A stretch of 10,416 bases of DNA, from contig DAOWFT010000039.1 of the NCBI GenBank assembly GCA_030637845.1, forward strand, positions 1-10,416, given 5' to 3'. The number at the start of each line of letters is the position of its first letter. The first letter of the stretch is position 1. This DNA is from Thalassospiraceae bacterium. Lineage in GTDB: Bacteria > Pseudomonadota > Alphaproteobacteria > Rhodospirillales > Magnetovibrionaceae. Below are positions 1 to 6,638 of this stretch, one piece after another. The notes beneath the pieces were generated by a model. The model had not been told where the DNA came from. It worked only from the letters and a program-made list of their open reading frames with translations, and did not search any database. The position numbers and the translations under genes were made by a program.

Positions 1-789
1 AACGCAGCATTTCTTTTATGGAAATACGCGTTGTTTTATATTGTTAGCGTTGCTTTGGCGGTAGCTGCGGTTAAATCATTTCTTAAAAATAAAAAAATTA
101 CCAATCCGGATTTTGTAATTCCGGGTGTTTTATTTCTTGTTTCGCTTGTCGGGACCGCGCTGGTTCTTAAACACTTTAGTCCACGCTATCTACTGCCAAC
201 TTCGTTTATTACCTTTGTTGGAATTGCCTGGCTTTTTCGCTCGGATATCACGGCGGGTCTGGGGGAGGCATTTAAAAACAGGTTACTGTCTTATATTCTT
301 GCGGCGGCTATGTTTTTTTCCATCGCAGTATTATTGTTCAATATCGATACAATCGATAGAGATAGAGGCAAGCAGAAAAAAGATATTGCCGCCATTAGGT
401 TGGAGCTGGATAAGCGCCCAGATGCGCTATTAATCGGAACCCATATTTGCACACTGCCCGAATGCGGAGTGGCACACGGGCTTTGGCACACCCCGTCAAT
501 GAACACCCGGTTGCAGGAAAAATTGAAAAATTTTGTCTGGCATAATATCTGGACTAACAAGATTTATGTGGCTGGCAGCGGTTGGCATTCTCTGAGCATT
601 GTGAGTAAGCAAATTTCCGAGGGCAGGGAGGTTTTGTTATTGTCGCGCGATTATATGCCGTTGCGCTCTTATTTGCTTGAGCCGTTGGTAAAAAACGAAG
701 GTCAATCCCTTTATCGGGTGCTGGGCCTGTCTGGGATTGAATGCCCGGAAATTAACTACGGAAAAGTAAAAAAGCGAGATCGTTGCTGA
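1..789 (+). CDS. Membrane protein, C-terminal part (possible GT-C type glycosyltransferase)
   Basis: The reading frame is open from the first base of the window, so this is the 3' end of a longer gene; a TTG at 31 is only an internal codon. About 262 residues are visible. The first half contains about three hydrophobic segments, and between two of them lies the short motif HFSPRYLLPT. Arg-Tyr-Leu-Leu-Pro at a membrane boundary is often seen in the last membrane segments of polytopic GT-C (GT39-like) glycosyltransferases, but it is not diagnostic. The last 150 or so residues are soluble, probably periplasmic, with several Cys, His and Trp residues. The gene ends inside a terminator hairpin and is convergent with the fccAB pair, so it is probably not part of that unit. 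The family assignment is weak; 'hypothetical membrane protein' is the safe name. Confidence 0.55.
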   Translation, partial: NAAFLLWKYALFYIVSVALAVAAVKSFLKNKKITNPDFVIPGVLFLVSLVGTALVLKHFSPRYLLPTSFITFVGIAWLFRSDITAGLGEAFKNRLLSYILAAAMFFSIAVLLFNIDTIDRDRGKQKKDIAAIRLELDKRPDALLIGTHICTLPECGVAHGLWHTPSMNTRLQEKLKNFVWHNIWTNKIYVAGSGWHSLSIVSKQISEGREVLLLSRDYMPLRSYLLEPLVKNEGQSLYRVLGLSGIECPEINYGKVKKRDRC

Positions 790-801
790 TCCCGCTTTTT
801 T
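768..801. terminator. Bidirectional intrinsic terminator
   Basis: The arms A768-C781 and G788-T801 pair over about 13 bp: A-tract, GCG, one A/C mismatch at 777/792, then GATC. The loop is six bases. The downstream arm ends in six T on the plus strand and the upstream arm begins with six A, so the transcript from either side ends in a U-run. It overlaps the stop codon of the plus-strand gene (787-789) and lies just after the stop of the minus-strand flavoprotein (826-828), so it can serve both convergent genes. Confidence 0.85.
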
Positions 802-825
802 ATTAGTCTATTTTTTGCTTGGATA

Positions 826-2115
826 TTATCCCCATATATCGTGGGTTATATTGGCATACCAGCCGTGGGCATATTTAGCTTCGTCTGCACGGAAATTAGC
901 ACTTTGCCCCGCCGGCGATACACCGCCACCGGTTTTTGCATATTTTTCCACCGTGCCTTTCCATACCGCGGTAACTGAAATGCCGTAATCTGGCGTAACC
1001 AGTGAATAGCAGGTGTTTGAGGTAAGGGCCGATTCAACTTCCGAAACCCCGGAAAGAAGCTGGACAACAGCCCAGGCGCAAACCTTTGCTTCAGAATTTG
1101 CGGCATTACCCGATTTAGGTAGGCCTTTCACCACCGCGGCATCACCAATTACATGAACACTGGGAATTACCGATGATTCAAATGTAATTTGATCAACCGG
1201 GCACCAATCACCACCACCGGTAAGGCCCATGGTATGGGCTATCTTGCCGGCCTTTTGGTTGGGAATAAAATTAAGAACCCCAGCCTTATGGGCATCCATT
1301 TCCGTATGAACGGTTCTGGTGGATGCATCTATCGAGGTAATTGTTCCTGCATCCGTAGCTTTAACCCATTCGATATTGGTGTAGTTTTTCTTCCAACCTT
1401 CCATGAAGGCGCCTTGCTTTGAAAACTTGTCCTTACGATCAAGGATAAGAACCTTGGAGCGTGGTTTGTGGGTTTTCAGATAATGCGCAATCATGGATGC
1501 CCGTTCGTAAGGTCCCGGTGGGCAACGAAACGGATTTCCCGGTGGGCAAATAATCACTGTGCCGCCATCGTCCATTTCTTCCAGTTGTTTTTTCAGCATC
1601 ACGGTTTGGCTTCCGCCTTGCCATGCGTGGGGTGAAATCAGGCTTGCGGCCTCGTCGTAGCCCAGACCCCATTTGAAATCGATGCCGGGTGAAACAATAA
1701 GACGGTCATATTCAACCGTAGCGCCGGATGAAAGTGAAACAGTTCCGTTTGCTGCATCAAGCCCTGTAACCATGTCATGAACAACATGCACACCAGCCTT
1801 ACTTAAGCCCCCGTATCCATGGGTGATGGTTTTAAGGTCAACTACACCACCAAGGTATGGATTGGAAAACGGGCAGGTAACATAGCTGGTTTTGGGTTCA
1901 ATAAGCGTAACCCGAAAGTCGGGGCCAAACTTTTTTACGTAACGTGCTGCGGTTGATCCGCCGAACCCGCCGCCAACCACAACAACCCGTGGTCCGGTAC
2001 CGGATGGACCCATTGCTGCGCAACCGCTAATGGCAAACGCAGAAACGGCACCGGTAGCGCCGGCTATTTTTAGGAAATCACGGCGTGAAGTTTTATTAAT
2101 TTTTATATTAGACAT
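826..2115 (-). CDS. fccB: Flavocytochrome c sulfide dehydrogenase, flavoprotein subunit
   Basis: This FAD subunit oxidises sulfide to sulfur or polysulfide in the periplasm and passes electrons to the cytochrome encoded just upstream. Numbered from the start chosen here (429 aa): a twin-arginine signal RRDFLK at 11-16, a dinucleotide-binding GGGFGG at 48-53, and Cys81 at the position of the cysteine that binds FAD covalently in Allochromatium FccB (Cys42). Cys198 (in FRCPPGPYERAS) and Cys369 (in NTCYS) correspond to its redox-active disulfide, Cys161-Cys337. The C-terminal FCSD flavin-binding domain is complete, ending like the Allochromatium protein (WYxNIxHDxxG). The first ATG (2121) directly abuts the Shine-Dalgarno GGGGAGG (2122-2128) with no spacer. 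The ATG two codons later (2115) has a 6-nt spacer, so I prefer it; 826-2121 is the longest form. The signal ends in ISGC, a possible lipobox. The SoxF family name also fits. Confidence 0.93.
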   Translation of the reverse strand: MSNIKINKTSRRDFLKIAGATGAVSAFAISGCAAMGPSGTGPRVVVVGGGFGGSTAARYVKKFGPDFRVTLIEPKTSYVTCPFSNPYLGGVVDLKTITHGYGGLSKAGVHVVHDMVTGLDAANGTVSLSSGATVEYDRLIVSPGIDFKWGLGYDEAASLISPHAWQGGSQTVMLKKQLEEMDDGGTVIICPPGNPFRCPPGPYERASMIAHYLKTHKPRSKVLILDRKDKFSKQGAFMEGWKKNYTNIEWVKATDAGTITSIDASTRTVHTEMDAHKAGVLNFIPNQKAGKIAHTMGLTGGGDWCPVDQITFESSVIPSVHVIGDAAVVKGLPKSGNAANSEAKVCAWAVVQLLSGVSEVESALTSNTCYSLVTPDYGISVTAVWKGTVEKYAKTGGGVSPAGQSANFRADEAKYAHGWYANITHDIWG

Positions 2116-2128
2116 TTTCATCCTCCCC

Positions 2129-2458
2129 TTAATTTCCAGCTAGTTCGTTGGCGATAGCTTCGATCTGGGCGTCGGTGTATCCCGGTGCGATGCGCTGCAT
2201 TATTGTTCCCTTGCGGTTACCTGATTTGAAATCCATCAATGCGCTAATCATCTGGTTTTTATTAAGGCCATCAATTGATGGTGTGTACCCCTGGCTTTCG
2301 CCACCTTGCCCATGACAGACAACGCAGTTTGAAACCAACAAAGCGCTATTAAGGTTGCCGGTGTCGACTGCTGCAGAGCTGCCGCCTCCAGCTTGCGCGG
2401 GGGTTGTAAATAAAACTGCCATGCCTAAAGCGGCGACAGTAATGAGGTTTTTTTTCAT
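2129..2458 (-). CDS. fccA: Monohaem cytochrome c subunit of sulfide dehydrogenase
   Basis: This small class I cytochrome c has 109 residues. A Sec signal peptide (MKKN, then a hydrophobic stretch to AQA at 21-23) is followed by a Gly/Ser/Ala-rich linker. One haem site, CVVCH, is at 45-49, and Met87 (in GTIMQR) is the likely second axial ligand. It probably takes electrons from the FccB flavin. Its stop codon is followed at once by the fccB Shine-Dalgarno, so the two genes form one transcript and are likely translationally coupled. Allochromatium FccA carries two haems, whereas this protein has one and resembles the monohaem FccA of green sulfur bacteria or SoxE-type cytochromes. The start is supported by AAGGGAG eight bases upstream of the ATG. 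The haem protein call is certain; the FccA role is inferred from the neighbour. Confidence 0.87.
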   Translation of the reverse strand: MKKNLITVAALGMAVLFTTPAQAGGGSSAAVDTGNLNSALLVSNCVVCHGQGGESQGYTPSIDGLNKNQMISALMDFKSGNRKGTIMQRIAPGYTDAQIEAIANELAGN

Positions 2459-2544
2459 TTCTTGGACTCCCTTCCCAGACTTCCTTTATTGCGACCACAC
2501 AAGTTCATTTTTTCTTGTAGTGCGTCTCGAGCATTCTAATTAAC

Positions 2545-2560
2545 ACACAAAAAGTTGTGT
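2545..2560. promoter_or_regulatory. Perfect palindrome, operator candidate for fccAB
   Basis: ACACAA-AAAG-TTGTGT is a perfect 6-4-6 inverted repeat. It lies just upstream of the candidate fccA -10 element (TAGAAT, 2533-2538 on the minus strand), roughly between the expected -35 and -10. That is a typical place for a repressor or activator site. The bound protein is unknown. Confidence 0.45.
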
Positions 2561-2713
2561 ACAAATTACATTATTTTATGGTTTTAAACATTGAGGAACA
2601 CAACGGTTTTTTATTAGAAAACAATAACATACGTTTGATGTGTAGATTGCCGCGCCAGCCAATAACGCAAATGAGACTTTGCTTTTAATATTGGAAGCTG
2701 GTAAATCAAATCC

Positions 2714-2729
2714 TACCCATTCGGGGGTG
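2714..2729. promoter_or_regulatory. NarL-like 7-2-7 box upstream of the regulator
   Basis: TACCCAT at 2714-2720 matches the NarL heptamer consensus TACYYMT exactly. After a two-base spacer, GGGGGTG (2723-2729) matches the inverted heptamer AKKRGTA at five of seven positions. This is the 7-2-7 geometry known for NarL-family dimers. It lies 44 bases upstream of the NarL-type gene, suggesting autoregulation. Confidence 0.5.
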
Positions 2730-2772
2730 CAAAAATTACAAGTAAATCAAAGGGCCAACCAAAGGAAAATCC

Positions 2773-3408
2773 TTGAATACCGACGCAAACCAGCAAAGAG
2801 CAACTATTGATATTGTGGTGGCCGACAAGTCACCACTGGTTCTTTCTGGGATAGTCCAACTGTTAGAGCAGGACGAGCGTTTTCATCTTGTGGCCACCGC
2901 CGCCGATGGTGAGCGTTTCCTTGAGGCGGTGGAAAGGCTGAGCTTTGACATTGGTATAATTGGTTGGAACATGCCCTACCTTTCCGGTCAGGGGGTTCTT
3001 CAGGCTCTGCAAAAATCTGAAAAACCTCCGCGCATTATAGTATTCACCGGTAACGGTTCGCCTGATATTCCGCGTCAGGTAATGCGTTTTGGCGGTGCGG
3101 GATTTTGCCCCAAGACAGACCATCCGAGCGTGCTTTTAGAAACCGTACTGGCCGTTGCAGAAGGGCGAATGGTTTTTCCGTTTATGGATATGAGCAGACC
3201 CAGTAACGATCCATTTTCAGGACTCACTTCACGCGAGCAGGAGCTGCTGGCATCGCTTGCGTTGGGGCGGACTAATCAACAGATTGCCGGCGATCTTTCC
3301 ATCTCGCTAAATACGGTAAAATTCCACCTCAAGAACCTTTATGGCAAACTTGACGTTAAAAATCGGGCCCAGGCGGTGGCGTGCTATCTAAACACCAGTG
3401 GGTTTTAG
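2773..3408 (+). CDS. NarL/FixJ-type regulator with degenerate receiver
   Basis: This 211-residue DNA-binding transcription regulator has an N-terminal receiver domain (about 12-130) and a C-terminal LuxR/GerE helix-turn-helix (about 148-207, LTSREQELL ... TNQQIAGDLSISLNTVKFHL). The receiver keeps Thr92 (VFTGNG) and Lys114 (CPKT). The phosphoacceptor Asp, expected just before WNMP, is Gly64 (codon GGT, 2962-2964), and the usual acidic pair is Asp18-Lys19. Ordinary His-Asp phosphorylation therefore looks impossible, and the protein may act constitutively or sense a ligand or partner. The start is TTG, with AAAGGA (2761-2766) six bases upstream; there is no nearby in-frame ATG. No sensor kinase gene is adjacent. 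It lies between fccAB and the Calvin operon, with NarL-like boxes upstream of itself and of cbbP, so a role in co-ordinating sulfide oxidation with CO2 fixation is plausible but inferred. Confidence 0.88.
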   Translation: MNTDANQQRATIDIVVADKSPLVLSGIVQLLEQDERFHLVATAADGERFLEAVERLSFDIGIIGWNMPYLSGQGVLQALQKSEKPPRIIVFTGNGSPDIPRQVMRFGGAGFCPKTDHPSVLLETVLAVAEGRMVFPFMDMSRPSNDPFSGLTSREQELLASLALGRTNQQIAGDLSISLNTVKFHLKNLYGKLDVKNRAQAVACYLNTSGF

Positions 3409-3454
3409 CAAAATCGTTATAAATCATCTTGTTGCGCCTTGTTCTTAAAGCATT

Positions 3455-3482
3455 TTTTACCCATCATAAGGTGTGGGTAAAA
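3455..3482. promoter_or_regulatory. 9-bp inverted repeat carrying two NarL-like heptamers
   Basis: TTTTACCCA (3455-3463) and TGGGTAAAA (3474-3482) form a perfect inverted repeat around a 10-base centre. It contains TACCCAT (exact NarL heptamer) and, inverted, GTGGGTA (six of seven). There is no T-run after it on either strand, so an operator is more likely than a terminator. The second arm could also pair with CCCAC at 3485-3489, giving an alternative RNA hairpin. Confidence 0.5.
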
Positions 3483-3505
3483 CCCCACCCAAAAGAAATA
3501 ATAAT

Positions 3506-3521
3506 CACCCCCTAGAGGGTG
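3506..3521. promoter_or_regulatory. CACCC/GGGTG palindrome, operator candidate
   Basis: CACCCCCTAGAGGGTG is a near-perfect palindrome with a single C/A mismatch at 3511/3516. It shares the ACCC-N6-GGGT core with the box upstream of the regulator gene (2715-2728), including the same six-base spacing. It may be a second site for the same protein. Only three T follow, so it is a poor terminator. Confidence 0.42.
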
Positions 3522-3563
3522 TTTCGTCTCGTCACCGCATTGGGCTCTATTACGCCTGAAACC

Positions 3564-3570
3564 TACCCAT
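3564..3570 (+). promoter_or_regulatory. NarL-like heptamer TACCCAT
   Basis: This third exact copy of TACCCAT lies 44 bases upstream of the cbbP start codon, the same distance as the copy upstream of the regulator (2720 to 2773 and 3570 to 3615 are comparable gaps). It is followed by ATCAA ... TTGAT and ATAAG-GCT-CTTAT inverted repeats. Confidence 0.42.
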
Positions 3571-3614
3571 CAATTGTCATTTGATAAGGCTCTTATGGGC
3601 GGGAGAGGGGAGCA

Positions 3615-4565
3615 ATGAACACAATGCCGTTCAAGCGCATAAAGCGTCCGGTTATATTGGGAGTTGTCGGCGATTCAGCGTCTGGCAAAAGCACCATCGC
3701 CGATGGGATTTCCGCAATCCTCGGCCCGGAAAAAGTGGTTTGTATTTGCACCGATGACTATCACCGTATTGACCGTGCAGAGCGGGCCAAACGCGGCATT
3801 ACCGCGCTCAACCCCGAAGCCAATCACATTGACATTCTTGAACAGCACATAAGCCTTTTGCGTGAAGGCCAGCCAATTTTAAAACCATTTTACGATCACG
3901 TATCCGGCACCTTTGGCCCTTGTCAGCGTGTAGAGCCGTGCGAATATGTAATACTTGAAGGGCTCATGGGCTACGCGACTAGATCAATGCGCGATTGCTA
4001 TGACGTAAAGCTGTTTTTAGATCCCGAAGAAGGTCTGCGCACCAAATGGAAAATCCAGCGCGACACAAAGGTAAGAAATTATTCAGAAGAAAGGGTGATG
4101 GAAATACTGGCCAAACGCAACGAAGACAGCGAAGCCTTTATTCAACCGCAGCGGCGATATGCCGATATGGTGGTTTCATTCTACCCGCCGGGTGCTAATA
4201 ATATGGAAACTGGCGCGCACCTTAATGTTCGTCACACCCTAAGACCGACCCTGCCGCACCCAGATCTTTCACCCGTGCTTGAGGCCGGGGCGACAAAAAA
4301 AGGATTTCGTCTTGAGCTTGCCCGCGACGAGGACGGGAAACCGGTAGATGTGCTGGACATTGCCGGCGATATCTCCGACAAAAGGGCAAGCGCGGTAGAG
4401 GATTTATTATGGAACTTGATTCCAGAGGCACAACACCTTCGGGGTAACGTTGGTAGCTTTCGCGATGCAGATAATCACTTGTCATTGAGTCATCCATTGG
4501 CTCTTTCCGAACTGTTAATAACGTATCACATGGTCAAGGCAGCGCTTGGCCAGCACGCAATTTAA
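3615..4565 (+). CDS. cbbP: Phosphoribulokinase, plant/cyanobacterial (class II) type
   Basis: This enzyme phosphorylates ribulose-5-phosphate with ATP to give ribulose-1,5-bisphosphate, the RuBisCO substrate. It has 316 residues. The P-loop GDSASGKST is at 19-27, followed by TDDYHRIDR (46-54), a region GITALNPEAN (61-70), LEGL (114-117) and WKIQRD. These match the plant/cyanobacterial enzyme (DDYHxxDR, VTALDPRAN, FAWKIQRD) rather than the octameric class I kinase of Rhodobacter-like bacteria, which starts with a GSSGAGT P-loop. Of the thioredoxin-regulated pair of spinach PRK, the Cys55 position is kept (Cys45) but the Cys16 position is Ser23, so that disulfide switch cannot form. This is the first gene of a three-gene unit, 24 bases before transketolase. 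The start is the ATG with GGGAG (3601-3605) nine bases upstream; a second ATG at 3624 is possible. Confidence 0.93.
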   Translation: MNTMPFKRIKRPVILGVVGDSASGKSTIADGISAILGPEKVVCICTDDYHRIDRAERAKRGITALNPEANHIDILEQHISLLREGQPILKPFYDHVSGTFGPCQRVEPCEYVILEGLMGYATRSMRDCYDVKLFLDPEEGLRTKWKIQRDTKVRNYSEERVMEILAKRNEDSEAFIQPQRRYADMVVSFYPPGANNMETGAHLNVRHTLRPTLPHPDLSPVLEAGATKKGFRLELARDEDGKPVDVLDIAGDISDKRASAVEDLLWNLIPEAQHLRGNVGSFRDADNHLSLSHPLALSELLITYHMVKAALGQHAI

Positions 4566-4589
4566 AATTTTCATTCAGGGAGAATATTA

Positions 4590-6569
4590 ATGACCGCAAC
4601 TCACAACGAAATGGCCAACGCTATCCGCTTTCTTTCGGTGGATGCAGTACAAGCAGCCAAATCCGGGCACCCCGGTATGCCAATGGGCATGGCTGATGTA
4701 GCCACGGTTCTTTTCACCAAGTTTATGAAGTTTGATCCGCAAGAAACAAAATGGGCAGACCGCGATCGCTTCGTTCTTTCCGCCGGTCATGGTTCAATGC
4801 TGATGTATTCTCTGCTCTATCTTTCAGGTGTTGACGATATCACCATGGACGATTTACGCAACTTCCGCCAAATGGGTTCCAAAACCGCCGGCCATCCTGA
4901 ATATGGTCACATAGACGGCATCGAAACCACCACCGGCCCATTGGGCCAAGGCATTGCAACGGCCGTGGGTATGGCGTTGGCAGAAAAAATGCAAGCAACC
5001 CGTTATGGCGATGATATTTCCAATCACAACACCTACACCATTGCCGGTGACGGCTGCCTGATGGAAGGCATTTCACAAGAAGCCATTTCCATGGCCGGCC
5101 ATTTGAAACTGAGTAAACTGATCGTAATGTGGGATGACAACGAAATCTGCATCGATGGCAACACCAACCTTACATTGATTGATGATCAATGCGCCCGTTT
5201 TGAAGCCAGTGGCTGGGACACCCAGGAAATTGATGGTCACGACCCCGCAGCCATCGAAGCGGCAATTGAAAAGGCACGTAAATCCGACAAGCCCTCGATG
5301 ATTGCCTGCAAAACCACCATTGGTTATGGCGCCCCGACCAAGGCCGGCACCCATGATACCCATGGCGCACCATTGGGCGATGAAGAAATTAAAGGAATGC
5401 GCGAAGGCCTCGGCTGGCATTCAGCACCGTTTGAAGTACCTGAAAATGTTTTGGGTGCATGGCGGGCGGCAATGGCAAGAAACTCTACCGAACGTGAAGC
5501 ATGGCAGGGTCGCCTTGATGCGCTTGATGCCACCACCAAGGCCGAGTTCATCCGCACCGATGCTGGTGATCTGCCCGCAGGTTGGGAAGCAAAATTAAAT
5601 GACTTTAAGAAAAAAATGGCCGAAGAGGTGCCCAAGCTTGCAACCCGTCAGGCATCGGGAAAGGTTCTTGAGGTTCTAACCGAAGCAATCCCTGAAATGA
5701 TTGGCGGTTCGGCTGATCTGACCGGTTCGGTTAATACTAAAACATCATCAACACCGTCGCTTCTTAATACAGATTTCAGCGGTCGTTATATTCATTACGG
5801 TGTTCGTGAGCATGCCATGAGCGCGGTAATGAACGGTCTTTCATTGCACGGCGGGTTTATTCCTTATGCTGGAACATTTGCTATGTTTGCCAATTACATG
5901 ATGGGCGGTATTCGTCTTTCGGCATTGATGGGAAAACGCGTAATTTATGTTTTGACCCACGATTCAATTGGTCTGGGCGAAGATGGCCCGACCCATCAGC
6001 CGGTTGAAACATTGGCCATGCTTCGTTCCATGCCAAACTTCAACACCATGCGTCCATGCGACGTTGTTGAAACCGCCGAGTGTTGGGAGATTGCGTTAAA
6101 ATCCAGCAAAACTCCAACCGGCATGATCCTTACCCGTCAGGGTTTGGTCCACCAGCGCACCGGCCATTCGGATGAAAACCTTTCAGCCAAAGGTGCGTAT
6201 GTGCTCCATGATGCCGAGGGCGGCGAGCGCAAGGTAACAATTTTGGCCACTGGTTCCGAGGTTGAAATTGCCGCCAGCGCCCGTGAAATGCTTCAGGCAG
6301 ACGGTATTCCCACCGCAGTTGTTTCCATGCCGTGCTGGGAATTGTTTGATGCGCAAAGCGATGCTTATCGCAAATCGGTTCTGGGTGATGGCACGGTTAA
6401 GGTTGGCGTTGAAGCTGCCGTGCGCTTTGGTTGGGATAAATACGTAGGCCCCGATGGTGGATTTGTCGGTATGAATTCGTTCGGCGCATCGGCACCAGCA
6501 ACTGAGCTTTACAAACATTTCGGTATCACCGCCGAGAACGTAGTTGCCGAAGCAAAAGCCCGGCTTTAA
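4590..6569 (+). CDS. cbbT: Transketolase
   Basis: This thiamine-diphosphate enzyme moves two-carbon units between sugar phosphates in the regeneration phase of the Calvin cycle and in the pentose phosphate pathway. It is full length at 659 residues. Visible landmarks are GHPGMPMG with His27, SAGHGS with His67, GPLGQG, and the ThDP/Mg motif beginning GDG at 153-155 and ending at Asn184. [11 protein letters not shown] follows, and the catalytic Glu407 is in YGVREHAM. The pyrimidine-binding domain and the C-terminal domain follow without interruption. It lies 24 bases after cbbP and has a good ribosome site (CAGGGAG, about eight bases before the ATG), so it is co-transcribed. The symbol cbbT is chosen from context; by sequence alone tkt would be equally correct. 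A small hairpin (AAAGC-CCG-GCTTT, 6555-6567) covers the stop codon. Confidence 0.97.
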   Translation: MTATHNEMANAIRFLSVDAVQAAKSGHPGMPMGMADVATVLFTKFMKFDPQETKWADRDRFVLSAGHGSMLMYSLLYLSGVDDITMDDLRNFRQMGSKTAGHPEYGHIDGIETTTGPLGQGIATAVGMALAEKMQATRYGDDISNHNTYTIAGDGCLMEGISQEAISMAGHLKLSKLIVMWDDNEICIDGNTNLTLIDDQCARFEASGWDTQEIDGHDPAAIEAAIEKARKSDKPSMIACKTTIGYGAPTKAGTHDTHGAPLGDEEIKGMREGLGWHSAPFEVPENVLGAWRAAMARNSTEREAWQGRLDALDATTKAEFIRTDAGDLPAGWEAKLNDFKKKMAEEVPKLATRQASGKVLEVLTEAIPEMIGGSADLTGSVNTKTSSTPSLLNTDFSGRYIHYGVREHAMSAVMNGLSLHGGFIPYAGTFAMFANYMMGGIRLSALMGKRVIYVLTHDSIGLGEDGPTHQPVETLAMLRSMPNFNTMRPCDVVETAECWEIALKSSKTPTGMILTRQGLVHQRTGHSDENLSAKGAYVLHDAEGGERKVTILATGSEVEIAASAREMLQADGIPTAVVSMPCWELFDAQSDAYRKSVLGDGTVKVGVEAAVRFGWDKYVGPDGGFVGMNSFGASAPATELYKHFGITAENVVAEAKARL

Positions 6570-6604
6570 AATTTAAGGCTTTAATTTACTAAAACAATTT
6601 TTTA

Positions 6605-6622
6605 ATTTCCTAAAAAGGAAAT
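6605..6622 (+). promoter_or_regulatory. Perfect hairpin just upstream of the cbbA ribosome site
   Basis: ATTTCCT-AAAA-AGGAAAT is a perfect 7-4-7 inverted repeat in the 69-base gap between cbbT and cbbA. It ends directly against the AAGGGAG Shine-Dalgarno (6623-6629). No T-run follows. It could stabilise a processed cbbA message or influence its translation. Confidence 0.5.
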
Positions 6623-6638
6623 AAGGGAGAAAAAAACA

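Larger units (their letters stand above)
2459..2772. promoter_or_regulatory. Divergent control region, fccAB versus NarL-type regulator
   Basis: These 314 bases hold no convincing gene. They separate the minus-strand fccAB pair from the plus-strand regulator, so promoters for both must lie here. They are A+T-rich and contain three ACACAA copies (2497, 2545, 2598), one of them in a perfect palindrome, and a TACCCAT box near the regulator. A possible minus-strand -10 (TAGAAT, 2533-2538) lies 68 or so bases upstream of the fccA coding start region. I could not find a convincing -35 partner for it. Confidence 0.6.
3409..3614. promoter_or_regulatory. Palindrome-rich leader upstream of cbbP
   Basis: This gap of about 200 bases upstream of the Calvin operon holds two exact TACCCAT heptamers (3458-3464, 3564-3570), an inverted GTGGGTA (3473-3479) and a CACCC/GGGTG palindrome (3506-3521). 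TTGTCA at 3574-3579 resembles a -35 element, but no good -10 follows at the right distance. The purine-rich GGGAGAGGGGAG (3601-3612) supplies the cbbP ribosome binding site. Confidence 0.55.

Noticed and set aside
31..33. TTG at 31 as the start of the first gene
   Set aside because: The frame is open to base 1 and begins in a hydrophobic stretch, so the gene starts upstream of the window.
2282..2292. Another NarL-like heptamer (TACCCCT) inside fccA
   Set aside because: It lies within coding sequence with no inverted partner; a seven-base degenerate match is expected by chance in a window of this size.
3455..3482. Inverted repeat as a terminator of the NarL-type gene
   Set aside because: There is no T-run after the second arm on either strand, and the second arm is followed by CCCCACCC on the plus strand; an operator reading fits better.
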